Positions 23,931 to 37,102 of a DNA stretch of 64,000 bases are shown one piece after another. Source of the DNA: Nyssa sinensis (lineage: Eukaryota > Streptophyta > Magnoliopsida > Cornales > Nyssaceae). The position numbers were made by a program, and so were the translations under genes. The stretch covers positions 21,558,307-21,622,306 of the forward strand of contig CM018035.1 of NCBI GenBank assembly GCA_008638375.1, given 5' to 3'. Each line of letters starts with the position of its first letter. The first letter of the stretch is position 1. Below the pieces are notes generated by a model. The model was not told the DNA's origin, ran no database searches, and worked only from the letters and a program-made list of their open reading frames with translations.

Positions 23931-24962
23931 AATATTTTTCTATGTTTATTTAATAGGTTGTACCATGAAAACTCATTTTGATGAGGTTTTTCACATCCAT
24001 ATGATGACATATATAAATGAGAAACCTATTGTACCTAAATTGAGAAAAAAATACAATTTGCGTGTAAAAAAGTTTAAACTGCCATAACATTGCGCTCTAT
24101 TGTCTATTTTAGTCGAATTATATATGAATTTTATGTATTTGTTTCTAAGACTAGCCAACCCAATTAGCCGAAGGCAGTTTTTGCAATTAATTTTGCCAAA
24201 AAAAATCTATTTTTATCCTGAGTTTTAGATTTGTTTAATCTTAGCAAATTTCTTTGTTTGCACAACGAATTTTTTAACGATTTCATATGCAATATGAGTC
24301 TTTTTTTTAATAGATCTAGATTTTTAGAGTTCAAATCCATAAATTTCATAGAAAATGGATTTATATATTGTAACTTATTAAATTTAGAAAAAAATTTAGA
24401 CACATGTTGCGTTAATTCACACGCAAGTTGTTAAGTAGATGAGGAGTTATGCACAAAGTATAGACGGAGGGGTATTTTAGTCACAAAACAACTAAGGACT
24501 TTTGGGATTAAAAGGATTAGGCTTCAACCTAATCTTAAAAATGGCATATTGAGGAACCTTTGGCCGAAGGCTTCTAAATCTTATTACATATGAGTGTATT
24601 GTGTAATTGTACTTTTTTTTATTTTAAATAATTGTTTAAAATTAATAATAATGAAAAATAATTGATAATTAATGAATTATAGTAAATTTGCTAGCCTTTG
24701 GAGATCATTTAGTCACATTTCGGTAACCAAAGGGAAATTGTGTTATTTTACTCAAACACATGAGACTACACAAAAGTGGTATCGAAAAAATGTACATATA
24801 AATTTTGAGACTTAGAGAAATAATTAAAATTTGTAATTAATTGGATGTTAGAAAATAAGAGAAATTAGAATTATCAAATGACTAAGGAAGGAAGGAAGGA
24901 AAGGTAAGCTTAATTAGTAAATGAGGGGAAAAAGTGTAAATTGGCTTTAAAAGGGGTATAAA

Positions 24963-25499
24963 TGTCACATCACAAACCTCACCCTACGTGAATTAAGGAC
25001 TGTGATTGACTAGTCAGTTATATCACCCGCAACCACCCTGTGCAGACTACGAGTAACTACAACCAACCAAAGGTCATTTCTTACATATTCCAAGTTTCTT
25101 GCATTCTTTTAACCATTCATTGGCAGCGGAAGTACCTAGGTTATTTTTTCATGAATGCAATACACACTTGGTAGAGATTACTACATCATTACTTATACAT
25201 TACATAAGTTGTTCAGTGTTTATAACATTGTGAGCCTATTACATACATTCTAATGACTAACCATTAAAACAATTATGCTAGCCATTTCTACTTCTTGCTC
25301 TAAGTTGTCACCTACTCTCGGTGTCTATCATCATCAAGACATTAGAACATCTCTATGTTACACCTTTTACAAGTTCCCTTTATGCTTAGAGATTTCTCAA
25401 TCGTAGCTTACTGTCTTTTCTATTTTTTGGATTACCCTTGAAAATTCTTTAGATAAATCCATGTAAGCTTCACTAAGATTGTGAGTATCACAGGTGCCT
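24963..25499 (-). repeat. Old type-A LTR, distal fragment
   Basis: TGTCACATCACAAACCTCAC, then a segment ending GAGTATCACAGG, parallels 34011-34593 (TGTCACATCCTGAACCCCAC ... GAGTAACACAGG). It is therefore the 3' end of a type-A LTR on the minus strand. It is interrupted at 25500 by another LTR and appears to resume at 31805 with CTGTCATGGGTTT. Confidence 0.65.
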
Positions 25500-26384
25500 T
25501 GTCACAACCAGAAACCCGGCCTATGTAGATTAGGGGTCCATGATTGGCCACCAAGGCCTTTCAATGGTCAAATCATCTTTCTAATTACCATTCATCAAAT
25601 GCAGCAGAATAAATTTTTTTCTTGTTCATATTCATACGGTAAACCATATAACTTGGTCAGTTATTTAACCATTGTCTCTAAACAATGTAGTTTCCATAAC
25701 AAAATGTGATAGTGAATAAGTTTAAAATTATACAACTGAACCAGTTCGATAACTACACATTTGAATTCATATAGTCAAAAGTCATCTAATCCATCTTCAG
25801 TTAAAGATTTATCAAAACAACTTGCTTCATCCCTTAAGCACTCAGTCTGCATTACCTGAAACGAGCATGTCTAATCCTTGCCTAAAAACATGGTAAACAT
25901 CTATAATGAGATCGATGGCTCTGTGAGAATTCCATAACATGTCAAGGGTTTCAAAACTACTATGTTGTTCTATACTGAAATGTCTATATTCATTTAGAAA
26001 TAGAATACGTCATATGTAAGTCTATAATTAAGTCAAAGCATAAGAGTTCAACGAATAGTATCAAATTCATTTTCATTAGTTCTTAGTTCAATCTTAGTCG
26101 TAATTCAATAATCAATATCATAGTTCAATCATAGTTATAGTTTTAATAACATAGTTCGATAACAATAGTCTTAGTTCAATAGTCAATAACATAATTCAAT
26201 CTTAGTCATAGTTCAAAATCATGGCTCGATGACAATAGTCAGAGTTCAATAGTCAATATCATGATTCAAATCTTAGTCTCCTTTTATTTTATTTGGGCAT
26301 ACTCGGTATTTAATTAAATTGCTCTAATTAATTTAATTGATTACATAATATATATTTATTATATTAATTATTTGCATAGGGTGG

Positions 26385-26455
26385 TTAGTGGCACATTGGT
26401 AGCCACTGAGCCCATAGGCTCCTCACGCTCAACTTGTCCTAAGTTCGAATCCCTT
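26385..26455 (+). other. tRNA-like A/B-box sequence
   Basis: TTAGTGGCACATTGGTAG resembles an A box, and AGTTCGAATCCC, about 45 bp on, fits a B box. It lies in a different place from the tRNA-like modules of the two type-A solo LTRs, so it may be an independent tRNA- or SINE-derived piece. No acceptor stem is evident. Confidence 0.35.
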
Positions 26456-26893
26456 TAGAAGCATTTCATTTTCTTCTTTTACTCTTCTTTTTTGTTTTTT
26501 ATTTCCTCCCCTAAAATGACGCAACTTCAACTAACCCAACCCGTGCCTGGGCTGGTTTCAACCTGACCCGGATCTAAACATGACCCGAATAGTACATTTT
26601 CTTCCTCATTTTTTCAACGAAGGTTTCTGGTCACCATTTCCAGCACCGGCGACCGAAATCTCTTAATTTTAAAGTTTTAAACTCTATTGTCTCCACTGTT
26701 TTGGATTGTTTCTTTTCCACAACACATCTAAAACATCATTTTAGTTCATTTGGGACCCATTTGGTACCTTGAATCACGTTGGATCAACCAATTTTTCTCC
26801 TTCACATTTTTTTGGTCATCACTGAAGTCTCCTTATTTCTCCCTCGTTTCTCCACCAAAATGGTTCATTTTTGAACCACTATGCTCTATGTTC

Positions 26894-29800
26894 TGTCACG
26901 ACCCGAAATCCCGTACCTTTCGGATCCCCGGGTCGTCGACCGCCACCCTTGAGTCCGGAGACCCGAGGGCTAAGGCTCTCATAAACAGCAGTATCGGATA
27001 GATGTGCAACGAATGGTTGCGGAAGCGTAAAAACTTTTTTCTTTTCTCCTTTTAAAAATTTGAGCACATCCGTACGATACTAGTTGCTTTTCATAATGGT
27101 ACACATATTCATATTTTCAGAGCATAAATAAAAACTTAAAACTCCAAATTAACATACATTTTTAACTGCCCCGAAGGACTTAATACAAACAGTATATTGT
27201 CATACTTATACAAAGTCTAACTATAGTTTCATAAGTCTTTCCAAAAGAGACTGCCAGTCCTGCTAAAAGTTGCCCACTCTCTCTCTTCAAAATAGGTGAG
27301 CTCTATCATCATCTCATCACACCAAGACTGCTATCAGTCACCTGAAAGGGGGACGGATAAAAATCCGGGTAAGCTAATCTAAGCTTGTGAGTAATTCCTG
27401 CATTCGTCATGGGGTTTTCAACTAGGTAGTGGTTTAGCACATGAGAGTTTATAAAATCTCACTACCAATTGTTCGTACAATTTTGAACACAGAGTTTATG
27501 CATTCTTCAAATAGATAGCTTTGAAACATTTAAAGAATTCAAGCTAAATTAACAGTTCTTCAAATAGAGTATATGCAATTTAAAAGCATATAAGCATGTA
27601 AAATGAAATGGGAGTAAAAACCTGATTTCATTTTCAAAAACACATTTGTCATCTTTTCCCTTTAATTAGGTGGAATCCGTTTCGAACCGGACTCCCATTT
27701 TACTGCCAATACTGTCAATGGTATTTGCCTGGGGGATTAGATCCAGCTACCGGGCATTTACTTGAGTTACTGTTGAATCCAAAAGGATTTCAACCATCAT
27801 GGGGTGCTTTATGCACCATTTATCTTATAAAACCATTTGGCACATGATTACTACAATAGATGCTTTTCATGAATGTATAAAACATGAAATATGTAATTTC
27901 TACAATAGGATTTCAATCACTTGAAATAGTCAAACTCAGAATCCAGAATATTTAAAGAGACTTGCATTTAACTCGGACATGCTGATATTTTCAAGAAAGA
28001 ACAAAATATAAAACATTTACTAAGCATGCCGTAAGGAAAATGATTTAAATACCAAAAACCCTGCAAAAACTGAATTTGACATTCAAATACTTCACATAAT
28101 CAAATCTTAAAACTTCATCAAATACATGGAGTTAAATCTCCATTTCAAATACAGGGTTACTCACCTTACATTCAGGGCCTAGCTCTACTGGAGGGCTTTT
28201 CCTTTTCCTTTAGCCTTCTTTAACCTACATCTCATTTCAGCCAAAGTTTCATTGTTCTCTTTCTCTTCTTCTTCTTTACGCCTTTCTTCGATACGTTTTT
28301 GTGCTGCTGCAGCTGATGCTTGCACAGCTAGACACATGGCTTTTGTACGAGTCTTATACATGAAAGGGTTACTGAAACTACCTCATTAGTTGTGGCAATC
28401 CTTATCTGTTTTAGGACTACTTTAAGTTTCCATTGCAATGCCTCCATAATCTCGGGCTTGTTCTTTACCATTTCTATCTACGTGAAAAATTTCAACCTAA
28501 AACACAGTTTAAAGTGTTAGGGAATTAATTTCATTTAAACGTACACTTTTCTGGTAGCTCCATAAATTTAAATTTTTAAATTTATTATTTCACATGTTTT
28601 CGTGTCGCGTCCTTTTTGTGTTTCATTTCTACGTAATTTCTTCATTCGGCCTCATTTCAATTTATAGTCATTTGGCAGATGCTATTCATCAAATTTTATA
28701 TCTTTTTATTTTTGACACTTCATTTGGTTGAATAGACTTTACCATTATGTTCGGAACGTCGAAGAAAGTCAATTTAAGCTTTCGTAGACTTCCATTTGAG
28801 TTTTGGAGCAATAGGGGCATTTTGGTAATTTCACACCCTCACTAGTCATAATTTTTCGGGGCCTCGTCTGTCGACGCGGACCTCACCATTGGACTCACTA
28901 GGGTCGAGATATTAGGAATTCATATATGACTTGTTTAATTTGGACATCGGGGTATTTCGGTCATTTACTTTTTACATGACTTTACATTTTGGGGTCTCGT
29001 CTTCGAAAAACGGACCCCGCCATTAGTTTTAGAATATCCAAAATAGTAAAAATTCACTATTCGTATGCTTAATTTGGACTTCGTTTGGTCAAGTTTTGGA
29101 CCAGGGGCAAAAAGGTCATTTAACTTTATTATTTAAATAATTAAATTATTTATTTAATTATTTAATTATTTTTCTAGGGGTCAATTTGCGTAAAATTCTT
29201 GTTAGTAGGGCCATTGTAGGATTTTCTAGAAGTCCTGGGGTCAATTTGTAATTAAAACAAGTTAGGGTTCATTTGATTTAATTAAAATCAGAAAACCAAG
29301 GGATTTGGGTCAAATTTAAGTGAACCGTATTGGTTCAGTAATAAACCAGCCGGTCTGATCGGTTTAATGTCTCATGCTGACGTCAGGATGACGTCAGCCC
29401 TAAAATAATAAAACTAAAACCCTAATCCCCCTCGATTTTTCGGCAGAACTCCGGCCACCACTTCCGGCGCCGGTGGCCGGAAACTGCAAAAACTCCTTTT
29501 TGAAACCTTCAATTTTTTTCACTGTTTTTCAACTCCAATTCGTTCCAAATCTTTTCTAATCTATTTCTAAACCTTTAAACTTCATTTATTGGCTCTAAAA
29601 ATGAATTAAAAACGCTTGAAGTTGATAGTTTCAAGCATGAAACCGCCACCTGCAAGTGGCTCTATCTACTTTATTTTTGAACCAATTTTGTTGGTTTTTG
29701 TTTTGTTTAGATCCTTAGAGAGTCTACTTTTAGCCCCTACAAGCCAAACTCAGTTTGGTTTTGATCCATCTAGACCCATGCATAGTGAGGTCTTTAATGG

Positions 29801-30241
29801 CGGCCGTAAATGGTTTTGATATTTTTAGGTGGTTTCACTTCAAATTTTTCATGCTTGTTGTTGCTAAGGCATGTTCCAAACATTATGTAATCAATAATAA
29901 ACTTAAAACAGTTCCTACCATAATTGAAATCTTAGAGAGAGAAAGATAAAGGTTTAAATATTTCCTTACCTTTTTCACTATTTTTCTCCTTCCCTTTGCT
30001 CTGAATGTTTCCTATTCTCTTCAGTTTCCTTTCCTTTGATTTCGTTTGTGAGAAATAAGCATGCTTTAATTTTTAAAGAAACAATAACCGACCTCATTTC
30101 TCTCTCTCTCTACACGAATAAACCTATTTCTAGCCTTCATCATCTTTCATCACTTCTCTGTTCTTCATTTAATTTTGCTTTTTCTTATTTTGTTTGCCTT
30201 CATTTAAGTTTAAGAGATATTTATGTATATGGCAGGATATT

Positions 30242-30274
<33 letters not shown>

Positions 30275-30598
30275 TGACCCTAGAGAAAACACACATACAC
30301 ACCAGATCTGTCACCCACCTTCTCATGCAAGCAACATATATATACATATGCACCTATATACATAATTGATAATTTACCTCCATATATGCATAATCAATTT
30401 CACATATATATACATATATAATCTATATTATTTAAACTTTAAATTTTTCCATATAAAATAACATATTAAACAATTAATAAAATAACAATTTAATTTCCTT
30501 AAATTTTATAAAATACCCGGGGCAGGGTTCGTACTCCATCAACCTACCTCGGTATACGTGTCACCTGATCCCGGACCCTTTTGGGTCGGGGTATTACA
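26894..30598 (-). mobile_element. Solo LTR (3.7 kb), antisense
   Basis: It begins TGTCACGACCCGAAATCCCG and ends GGGTCGGGGTATTACA. The 5-bp target duplication TGTTC is perfect (26889-26893 and 30599-30603). Its termini match those of the Tekay-type LTR at 44948 almost exactly (TGTAATACCCCGACC start, GGGTCGTGACA-like end), but the body is diverged. It carries the paired TGACGTCA boxes, the AT-rich block and GGAC palindrome remnants in the same order as the other long LTRs. No internal genes remain. Confidence 0.93.
29378..29396. promoter_or_regulatory. Paired TGACGTCA boxes (bZIP/as-1-like)
   Basis: Two perfect TGACGTCA palindromes are separated by 3 bp (start-to-start 11 bp). Such TGACG pairs are the binding sites of plant TGA-class bZIP factors in as-1/ocs elements. 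The pair is in the same relative place in the LTRs at 34011 and 44948. Confidence 0.6.
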
Positions 30599-31804
30599 TG
30601 TTCAAAGGCCAACAACTGCATGGCTTCCAAATGAAGCTTTTCGTTTATTTCTTAGGGTGACTCGATTGTCCCCTAAACTTGTAACTGCCTTCCAAATCTC
30701 CATTTTCCCACCAAAATCCATGATTTCACTTGCTATGGCTTCCAATTTCCCTCTAGAACAAGCCCCCGAAGTCAAAATGTAGTTTAGTGTTCATTTAAAA
30801 AATTGACTAACCTTGGTGGTCGGCCATGGCGGCTACTGTGTTTCGGTGTCTTAGGGGATTTCAGGCCCATTTTCTACATCAAAACTTCTCAAATAAACAT
30901 AGAAACTAAATGGGAGGGTTAGAAAGACCATACCTCACTTGAGCTTTGATTTTTTTTTGAGTTTTACTTCTTTCTCTCTCTAGTCTCTCTCTCCTCAGCT
31001 TCTTCTTTGTTACATGCACGACTAAGGCTCCTTTAGATCTCCATGGTTGCAGAAACTCTTTTGTTAGGTCTGGTTTGGGGCAACCTCACATGCAACACCT
31101 CTTCTTCTTATTTCCCTCTCTTTCTCTTTCTCTCTCTTCTTACTCGAACTACATTGGCTTGAAATACACAACACTTGTATGTAAGCAAGTTTGGTTGTTT
31201 AAGGGCACACTCAAGACCTAATTTTACATCATGAGGGATTGTGCATGCAATCTTATTAGTTGCTTATTTGGTCCACTAGGGTAAGGACACATCACTCTTT
31301 CTAGGAAATTTCCTTACAAGCTTCTCTTTATGTACTTTTCTTGTGGGAATCATAACATAAAAGTGCTAGTAGCCCGATAGTAATTTTTTTGGTAACTTTT
31401 ACTTGAGTTCAAGACTTGACAACTCCATTTTTACTATTTTCCTCTTTTTTTTTTGGTTGTGTTGGTGGAGGATTCTATACTTTTATTTAATATTTTGTTC
31501 ATTCAATACACTAAATTTGTATATCTCTTAATTACTTGATGTATTTTACATTCATGAAAATTTTTCTTTTATATAGTTAAATTAATTAACATGATTAGTT
31601 ATGATACCTATTTAAACTTTTAGGCTTAACATTTATGTATTTCTTTATTAATTTCGTCATCGTTTTTCATATTAATTTCTTCTATCTTAATTCACTCAAG
31701 AATTATCATTGCGACATTATCATCATGATCTAATTATACACTAATGTTCCCTGAAAACTTACTAAGCATCCCTAATTATATAGTAATTAGGTCGGGATGT
31801 TACA

Positions 31805-33879
31805 CACCCTGTCATGGGTTTTAGCAAACCCAAAATATAATTTTTTATGGATAGCAATTTAAAGCATTTATAAAGTTACTAGAATTCTTCAACATACTTG
31901 AAAACTTGAGTTATTGCAAAGACATAATAAATCATGTAGAGTTCATTCTAACAAATCTTGCAAATCAAACAAACTTTATAAATTCTTGAGTAATCATATA
32001 TAAAATGAAATTATGCTTTCATGAATGAGCTTGTGAGCTTGGGGTGATCTAATGATAAGACCTGTCAGATAGAGTAACATTCTTGGTTTTGGAGTTCCCC
32101 TAGCTTGGAAAAAGCCAACCGGCTTGAAATCTTCGAAAAGACCCTTGGAGTGGATTATTGGAAGCCTATTGGCCTGAAACCCCTGGTAAGGCTATTGGTG
32201 CGGCTTGCTCAAAGCCTACCGACATAAAGCCCCGGTAAGGTCCTTAGTGTTATTATGGAGTATGGCAACATGTCATGAAGATGGCATTAAAATATGTTGC
32301 AAACAAATACTTTAGTTATCCAGACTTTTAGAACATTTATGATGTAGTAAAAAGCATAAAAGGAATGCAATGTTCAAATCATGGTTATTGTATCATTATC
32401 AAAACATGTTTGCATTTAAGTAAGTAAAGTAGTTACAAAAATACACTTGACAAAAAATAGGCACTAATCTAAGGTACAAGGTTATTCACTTGTTGTCCAA
32501 AATCCACAATTGCTTGCTAATTGACTTGCCTACAATCATCTTATCTCTATTTACTTATTAGTGGTCCTAATTCATAGATTAGCACAATGATACTTCATTA
32601 GCACTCATCTTAGCTTAACATAAATCATTACTTAATGCTTGATTCCTTTTAAACTTAGTCTTACTATTTAGGATTTCCTTAGATTCTCGAATTAGGATTC
32701 TTAATGCTTCTTAGTTCATCTCATAGCTTACTTTAGTCCTTAGGAGTATTTTGGTAATTTTACCCCTTTCATGTTTCATATTATTTAGTACTTGATTTGC
32801 TTAAATGGACTTTATTTTTGAGTCTAGGAAGTCCTTAAATGTAGGTCCCACTTTTACTTTCTATACTTTTCTAGTAGCTCAATTAAGTCTTAGGGATATA
32901 TTTTCCGTTTTACAATTTATGTTCCCCATGTTTCAGGATCTAATTTACCCAAACGGACAATGTTGTTAGGTTCGAAACATCAAAAATACTTCACTTAGCC
33001 TCTTTCAGATCTTAATTAGTCTTCATGTGGCTTATTTATGCTTAAGGCATTTTTGAAATTTTGCATATTCTTGTGGAATCATCTTCAGGTTCCCAGATGC
33101 TCAATTAGATCTCACTATTAGGCCCAAAAAGCCCAACAATGTTGGGTATGCCCTTTTCTATTATTTCTCGGTTTACTTGGTAGCTTAACTATACACTTAA
33201 GATATATTTGGAATTGTTTCAATTGTTGTTTTGCACTTTTTAGAATCACATTAAGTCTGGAACATCCAAAAACACTAAAGTAGGGTTTTCTGACACTTTA
33301 AATTGATAAAAATATCAATTTTCTACCTAACAAAAGATGACTTAAGTGTAATTTCTCTAATTTAAACTACTCGTTGTAATTATTAGTTGTTCATTGATTG
33401 ATAATTATTTCCAAATTTTCCACTGATCCGAAATTATTAAGTCCATTGATTGGGAATTATCTTTAAATTCCATAGTGACTGGTAATTAAATGTCTACTAA
33501 ATTGGAATTATATTCCAATAGCTCACTATTTTGCCATTAATTAAACCATTAATCCAAAATTACTTATACCTAGGTTTATTAAATTGAAAATAAAGATAAC
33601 TCTATTCCCATTATTCCCAATTTCCAATTCCTTATATGCGTTGCCAAACATTCAAAATCTGGGTTTTAAATCATTTAAACCTTTCACAAAACGTTGGCAT
33701 TTTAGCAATTTATGAGTGCGACCGAACCGGACCCTACCAAACCCAACCCGATATTGTCCATCTTTGTTCCCAAGTAAGGTTAACTATTTATTTGAACCCT
33801 AAAAATTTTCTTTCTATTTCGAGGGTTTTTAGAGCACGATTTTATTCTTTATTTACCTTAATAGGTTTCTAGAATCTTA
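31805..33879 (-). repeat. Old type-A-like LTR, continuation
   Basis: CACCCTGTCATGGGTTT here parallels CTGTCATGGGTTTC at 34597, and the run ends in a CCGAACCGGACCCTACC-type block comparable to the one near 37165. The middle is too diverged to align by eye. I see no gene. It is followed directly by the MITE at 33880. Confidence 0.45.
32105..32260. repeat. Three-copy, about 51-bp tandem repeat
   Basis: Units beginning near 32108, 32160 and 32211 share AAGCCTAYYGGCYTGAAACC and CCGGTAAGG-like pieces. They are diverged from one another. Confidence 0.6.
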
Positions 33880-35446
33880 CAGTTTGTTTGGATAAGTATG
33901 AGGGGAAAGAAAGGAGATGAGAGTATTAGTTATGAGGAAAATGAAAGGAGAGGAGAGGAGAGTGTAATCCCTCCTTTACGTTTGGATAACTAATGAAAGG
34001 AAAGGAGAGGTGTCACATCCTGAACCCCACCCTACACGGATGTCGAGGACGTGATGCCAGTCAGCCGCCCTGTCGATTTTTTTTTCTTCTTAAAACCGAC
34101 AACGCGACCAACCAAAGGCAACTTCTGAACTTTCTAGTGCATTGCATTCCGACTGTAGGGTCAGATGCAGCGGAATTTAAAACTCTTTTCACCTTGGGAA
34201 TGCAACTCAATTGTCTACGTAGGGGTACGTACCACAGAGCAAGTCCTAAGCTGAACAACTAATATCTTTAACCACAGAGCATTTCTATAATCCGACATAT
34301 AAGAGCAGAGCAGTTCTAATATCTCTAGAGTACCATTTATTTTCCATGTGCCAGCTATCAATATCTAGTGCGTATCAGTCACATCAGTCAAAACATATCA
34401 CTTACCTGAATAACCAAACTCGGTCCATACGAATACCAGTCTCCACAGATCAATGCTGTCAGGTCCTTTACTGATAATGCCATTCGGCCTATCCACGTCA
34501 TATCATGATGTCTTCTAATCCAGTAGAGATACATCCTGAAAAATGTTAGGGAATGGGGTGAGCTTTAAAAAGCCCAGTGAGTAACACAGGTTCCCTGTCA
34601 TGGGTTTCAAACCCTTTCTTGTTTACAAGGTACAAGAATAGTTCAATCACTTTAGAATGACAGTTATAAAAATCTACTTGAAATATAGTTTAAGTAGAAT
34701 AAAACAAGACTGGACTAAACAGAACAAACCGATCAAAACAGACAGAACAAACACAAGATGCCAATATACAAATCAAGAGCATAGGCAAATATTCCAAGAA
34801 TAGAACAGATCAGTATTAAGCGGAACATAACAAGCATGACAAACAAGATGTCGATTAGGCACATAATCAAGCCTACTTATGCCATATCGCTCACATCTAG
34901 AATGGTACCAAGAGTCAGACACAACATAGCAAAACAGAACCAAGATAGACCATACAACGGAACAAGACAGACCGAACAAAACAATAGACCAGGACAGACC
35001 AAATCATGCCACGTGTAACGTAGTATAAAAATTATGCATTTAAATATATGCGTTCAGACAGTAACATACAAAGCGGTACAGTGCATCAAAATACAATATC
35101 TAGACAGTAACTTATACACCAAGTCAGGAGTCCGGGTTACTCACAAACTGTTCGCTTATCTCCATTTACGGGAAACCTGATAACCTCCAGATACGTCTCA
35201 GGCACATCCATGCATATCCTGAATAATCATCATCAATAACAGGCAAATCAGAATTTATCCAACCATGTCTTATCTATAATCTTAGGCATCTATCGGATTA
35301 CCTAAGATAGCCTAATAGCCTATCGCCCTTTCATTGGGTCCCATCCGAGGCTTATTTCAGTCTTTAATTAGGCCTAGAAGTCATCAGAATTATAATATAA
35401 GTCATTTAGACTCTAATCGTTATCAGTTAATCACTTATCTAACCTT

Positions 35447-35850
35447 AGGGGCAAAATGATAATTTTTCCGTTCTTACCTCGGACCCTATCGTGGTCCTCC
35501 GATTATCCCATATACCTTATATATGAGTTTCTAAGTCTTTTGGACTTCAAACATTATCAGTTAGGTACTTATTTCACCGTAGGGGCAAAATGGTAATTTT
35601 GTCATTCTTGTCCCCGACCTTATCGTGGTCCTCAGAATAGTCTACATATCGTATATATAGTTTGATAAGTCTTTTAGACTTAAATCGGTATCCATTAGGT
35701 ACTTATTTAATCCTAGGGGCAAAATGGTAATTTTACCATTCTGGTCCCGGACCCTATCGTGGTCCTCAGAATGTCTCATATATCTTATATATGAAGTTTC
35801 AAGTCTTTTGAACTTCATTTGATATCTGCTTTCGGTCATCGGGACACATT
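35447..35850. repeat. 3 x 134-bp tandem units in LTR
   Basis: The marker AGGGGCAAAATG recurs at 35447, 35581 and 35715, exactly 134 bp apart. Each unit continues with a CGGACCCTATCGTGGTCCTC-like block and then TATATATGA. It is the reverse-strand equivalent of 14545-14900. Confidence 0.85.
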
Positions 35851-36174
35851 GGTCATTTCTCGTTTTGCACGTTGACTGGTCCGGAGTCTTAGTCAGGTCG
35901 ACAGTGTTCACAATTAGGCTTATGATAATTTATCAGATCAGATTGGCCTCTATTTTGCACTTACTAGTACTCAAGGGGTATTTTGGTCATTTTACGCTTT
36001 ACGAGATTCTGACCCTGATTCGTCATTTAATCGCGTACACAGTCTCACGAGTGTTTGGGTTTCTATCGGTGTCAGTTTCGTCCCAATCGGACTTCATTTG
36101 GACCTCGTATAGCTCTAGGGGCGTTTTAGTAATTTTTACACATCTCACGTTTTCGGTCCTTCGTATGTCAGTAT

Positions 36175-36767
36175 GGACTCTACCGTTGAGTCCAGAGCGT
36201 CCAAAATAGTCGGACTATGCTTTTCCCTATCATTCAACTGACTAAGGGTAAAATCGTCATTTCGACGTTTCACGTATCTAATGTTTCGGGACTTCGTTTC
36301 ACAAAACGGATCCCGTCATTGGGTCCAGAACGTCCTAAAATGTTAAGGTACAAAATTTCGCAGTCATCGGAGTTCGTCTGATCACATAACTGATCATGAG
36401 GACGTATTGGGTATTTTTCAGATTTGTCTAACTGTATTTCTTCGGTGTTTATTTAAACCTCACGGACCTCACCATTTGGTCCAGAGCGTCCGACATACTT
36501 AAATCGGACTATCTTTTATATTTCATCGGCCCTGGGTATCATTAAGGGCAATTCAGTCATTTATCCCGTACGTGTCTGTATTTTTCGAAATCTCGGTTCG
36601 TCAAACGGACCTCACTGTTGAGTCCGGAATGCCGACATAGTCAGATTAGGCTGTCTTTTATTTTTATTTGGGCCTGGGCATCATTAGGGGCAGTACGGTC
36701 ATTTACCACTTACGGGTCTGTATTTTTCGGGACTTAATTTCCCAATTCGGACTCCGCCATTGAGTCC
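36175..36767. repeat. Recurrent GGACTC palindrome, five copies
   Basis: Copies lie at 36175, 36308, 36464, 36607 and 36749, with spacings of 133, 156, 143 and 142 bp. They mirror the series at 13568-14142 in reverse order. Confidence 0.7.
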
Positions 36768-37083
36768 AGAATGCCCGAAATAGTAGAAATACACTATCTG
36801 TTTAATTTATTTGGACTTCGTTTGACGCGTTTAGTGTCCAGGGGCAAAACAGTAATTTTGCCTTTTAATTAAATAATTAATTGAATCATTTTTATTAATT
36901 ATTTAATTCTTCAGGGGCTTATTTGCATAAGTTCTTCAGAAGCTGGGCCTTAACAGGATTTCACAAAACAGTTGGGGGTTAAAAACAAATTTCAAAAAGT
37001 TTTAAACTGAACCAAAGGGTTCAGTTCTTACATAAGTGAACCAGACCGGTCCAATCCGGTTTTAACCGGTTCAAGGACAGTGC

Positions 37084-37102
37084 TGACGTCATGATGACGT
37101 CA
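37084..37102. promoter_or_regulatory. Paired TGACGTCA boxes (bZIP/as-1-like)
   Basis: Two perfect TGACGTCA boxes lie 11 bp apart start to start, flanked by GC and GC as in the other LTRs. The type-A copy at 11431 has lost this pair. Confidence 0.6.

Larger units (their letters stand above)
20121..24962. other. Very AT-rich intergenic DNA, no gene
   Basis: No frame here resembles a known protein; short frames such as those at 24160-24430 have no family features. It contains a diverged direct repeat (20121-20395 and 22640-22920), an AT microsatellite and a degenerate tandem region. A run of frequent AATTAATT and ATTTTTAAA words makes it the most AT-rich part of the window. Confidence 0.6.
25500..31804 (-). 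mobile_element. LTR (about 2.6 kb), antisense, nested host of a solo LTR
   Basis: It begins TGTCACAACCAGAAACCCGG and ends GGTCGGGATGTTACA, so on the minus strand it is a TG...CA LTR of the same general kind as the others. The flanking sequences TGCCT and CACCC match only partly, as expected for an old target duplication; the flank on both sides continues a type-A LTR. With the younger solo LTR (26894-30598) and one copy of its target duplication removed, it is about 2.6 kb. No internal genes are seen. Confidence 0.65.

Noticed and set aside
33881..33881. LTR end at ...TCTTACA
   Set aside because: The CA here is the first two bases of the MITE TIR, explained by the TTA duplication on both sides; the LTR border is not at this point.
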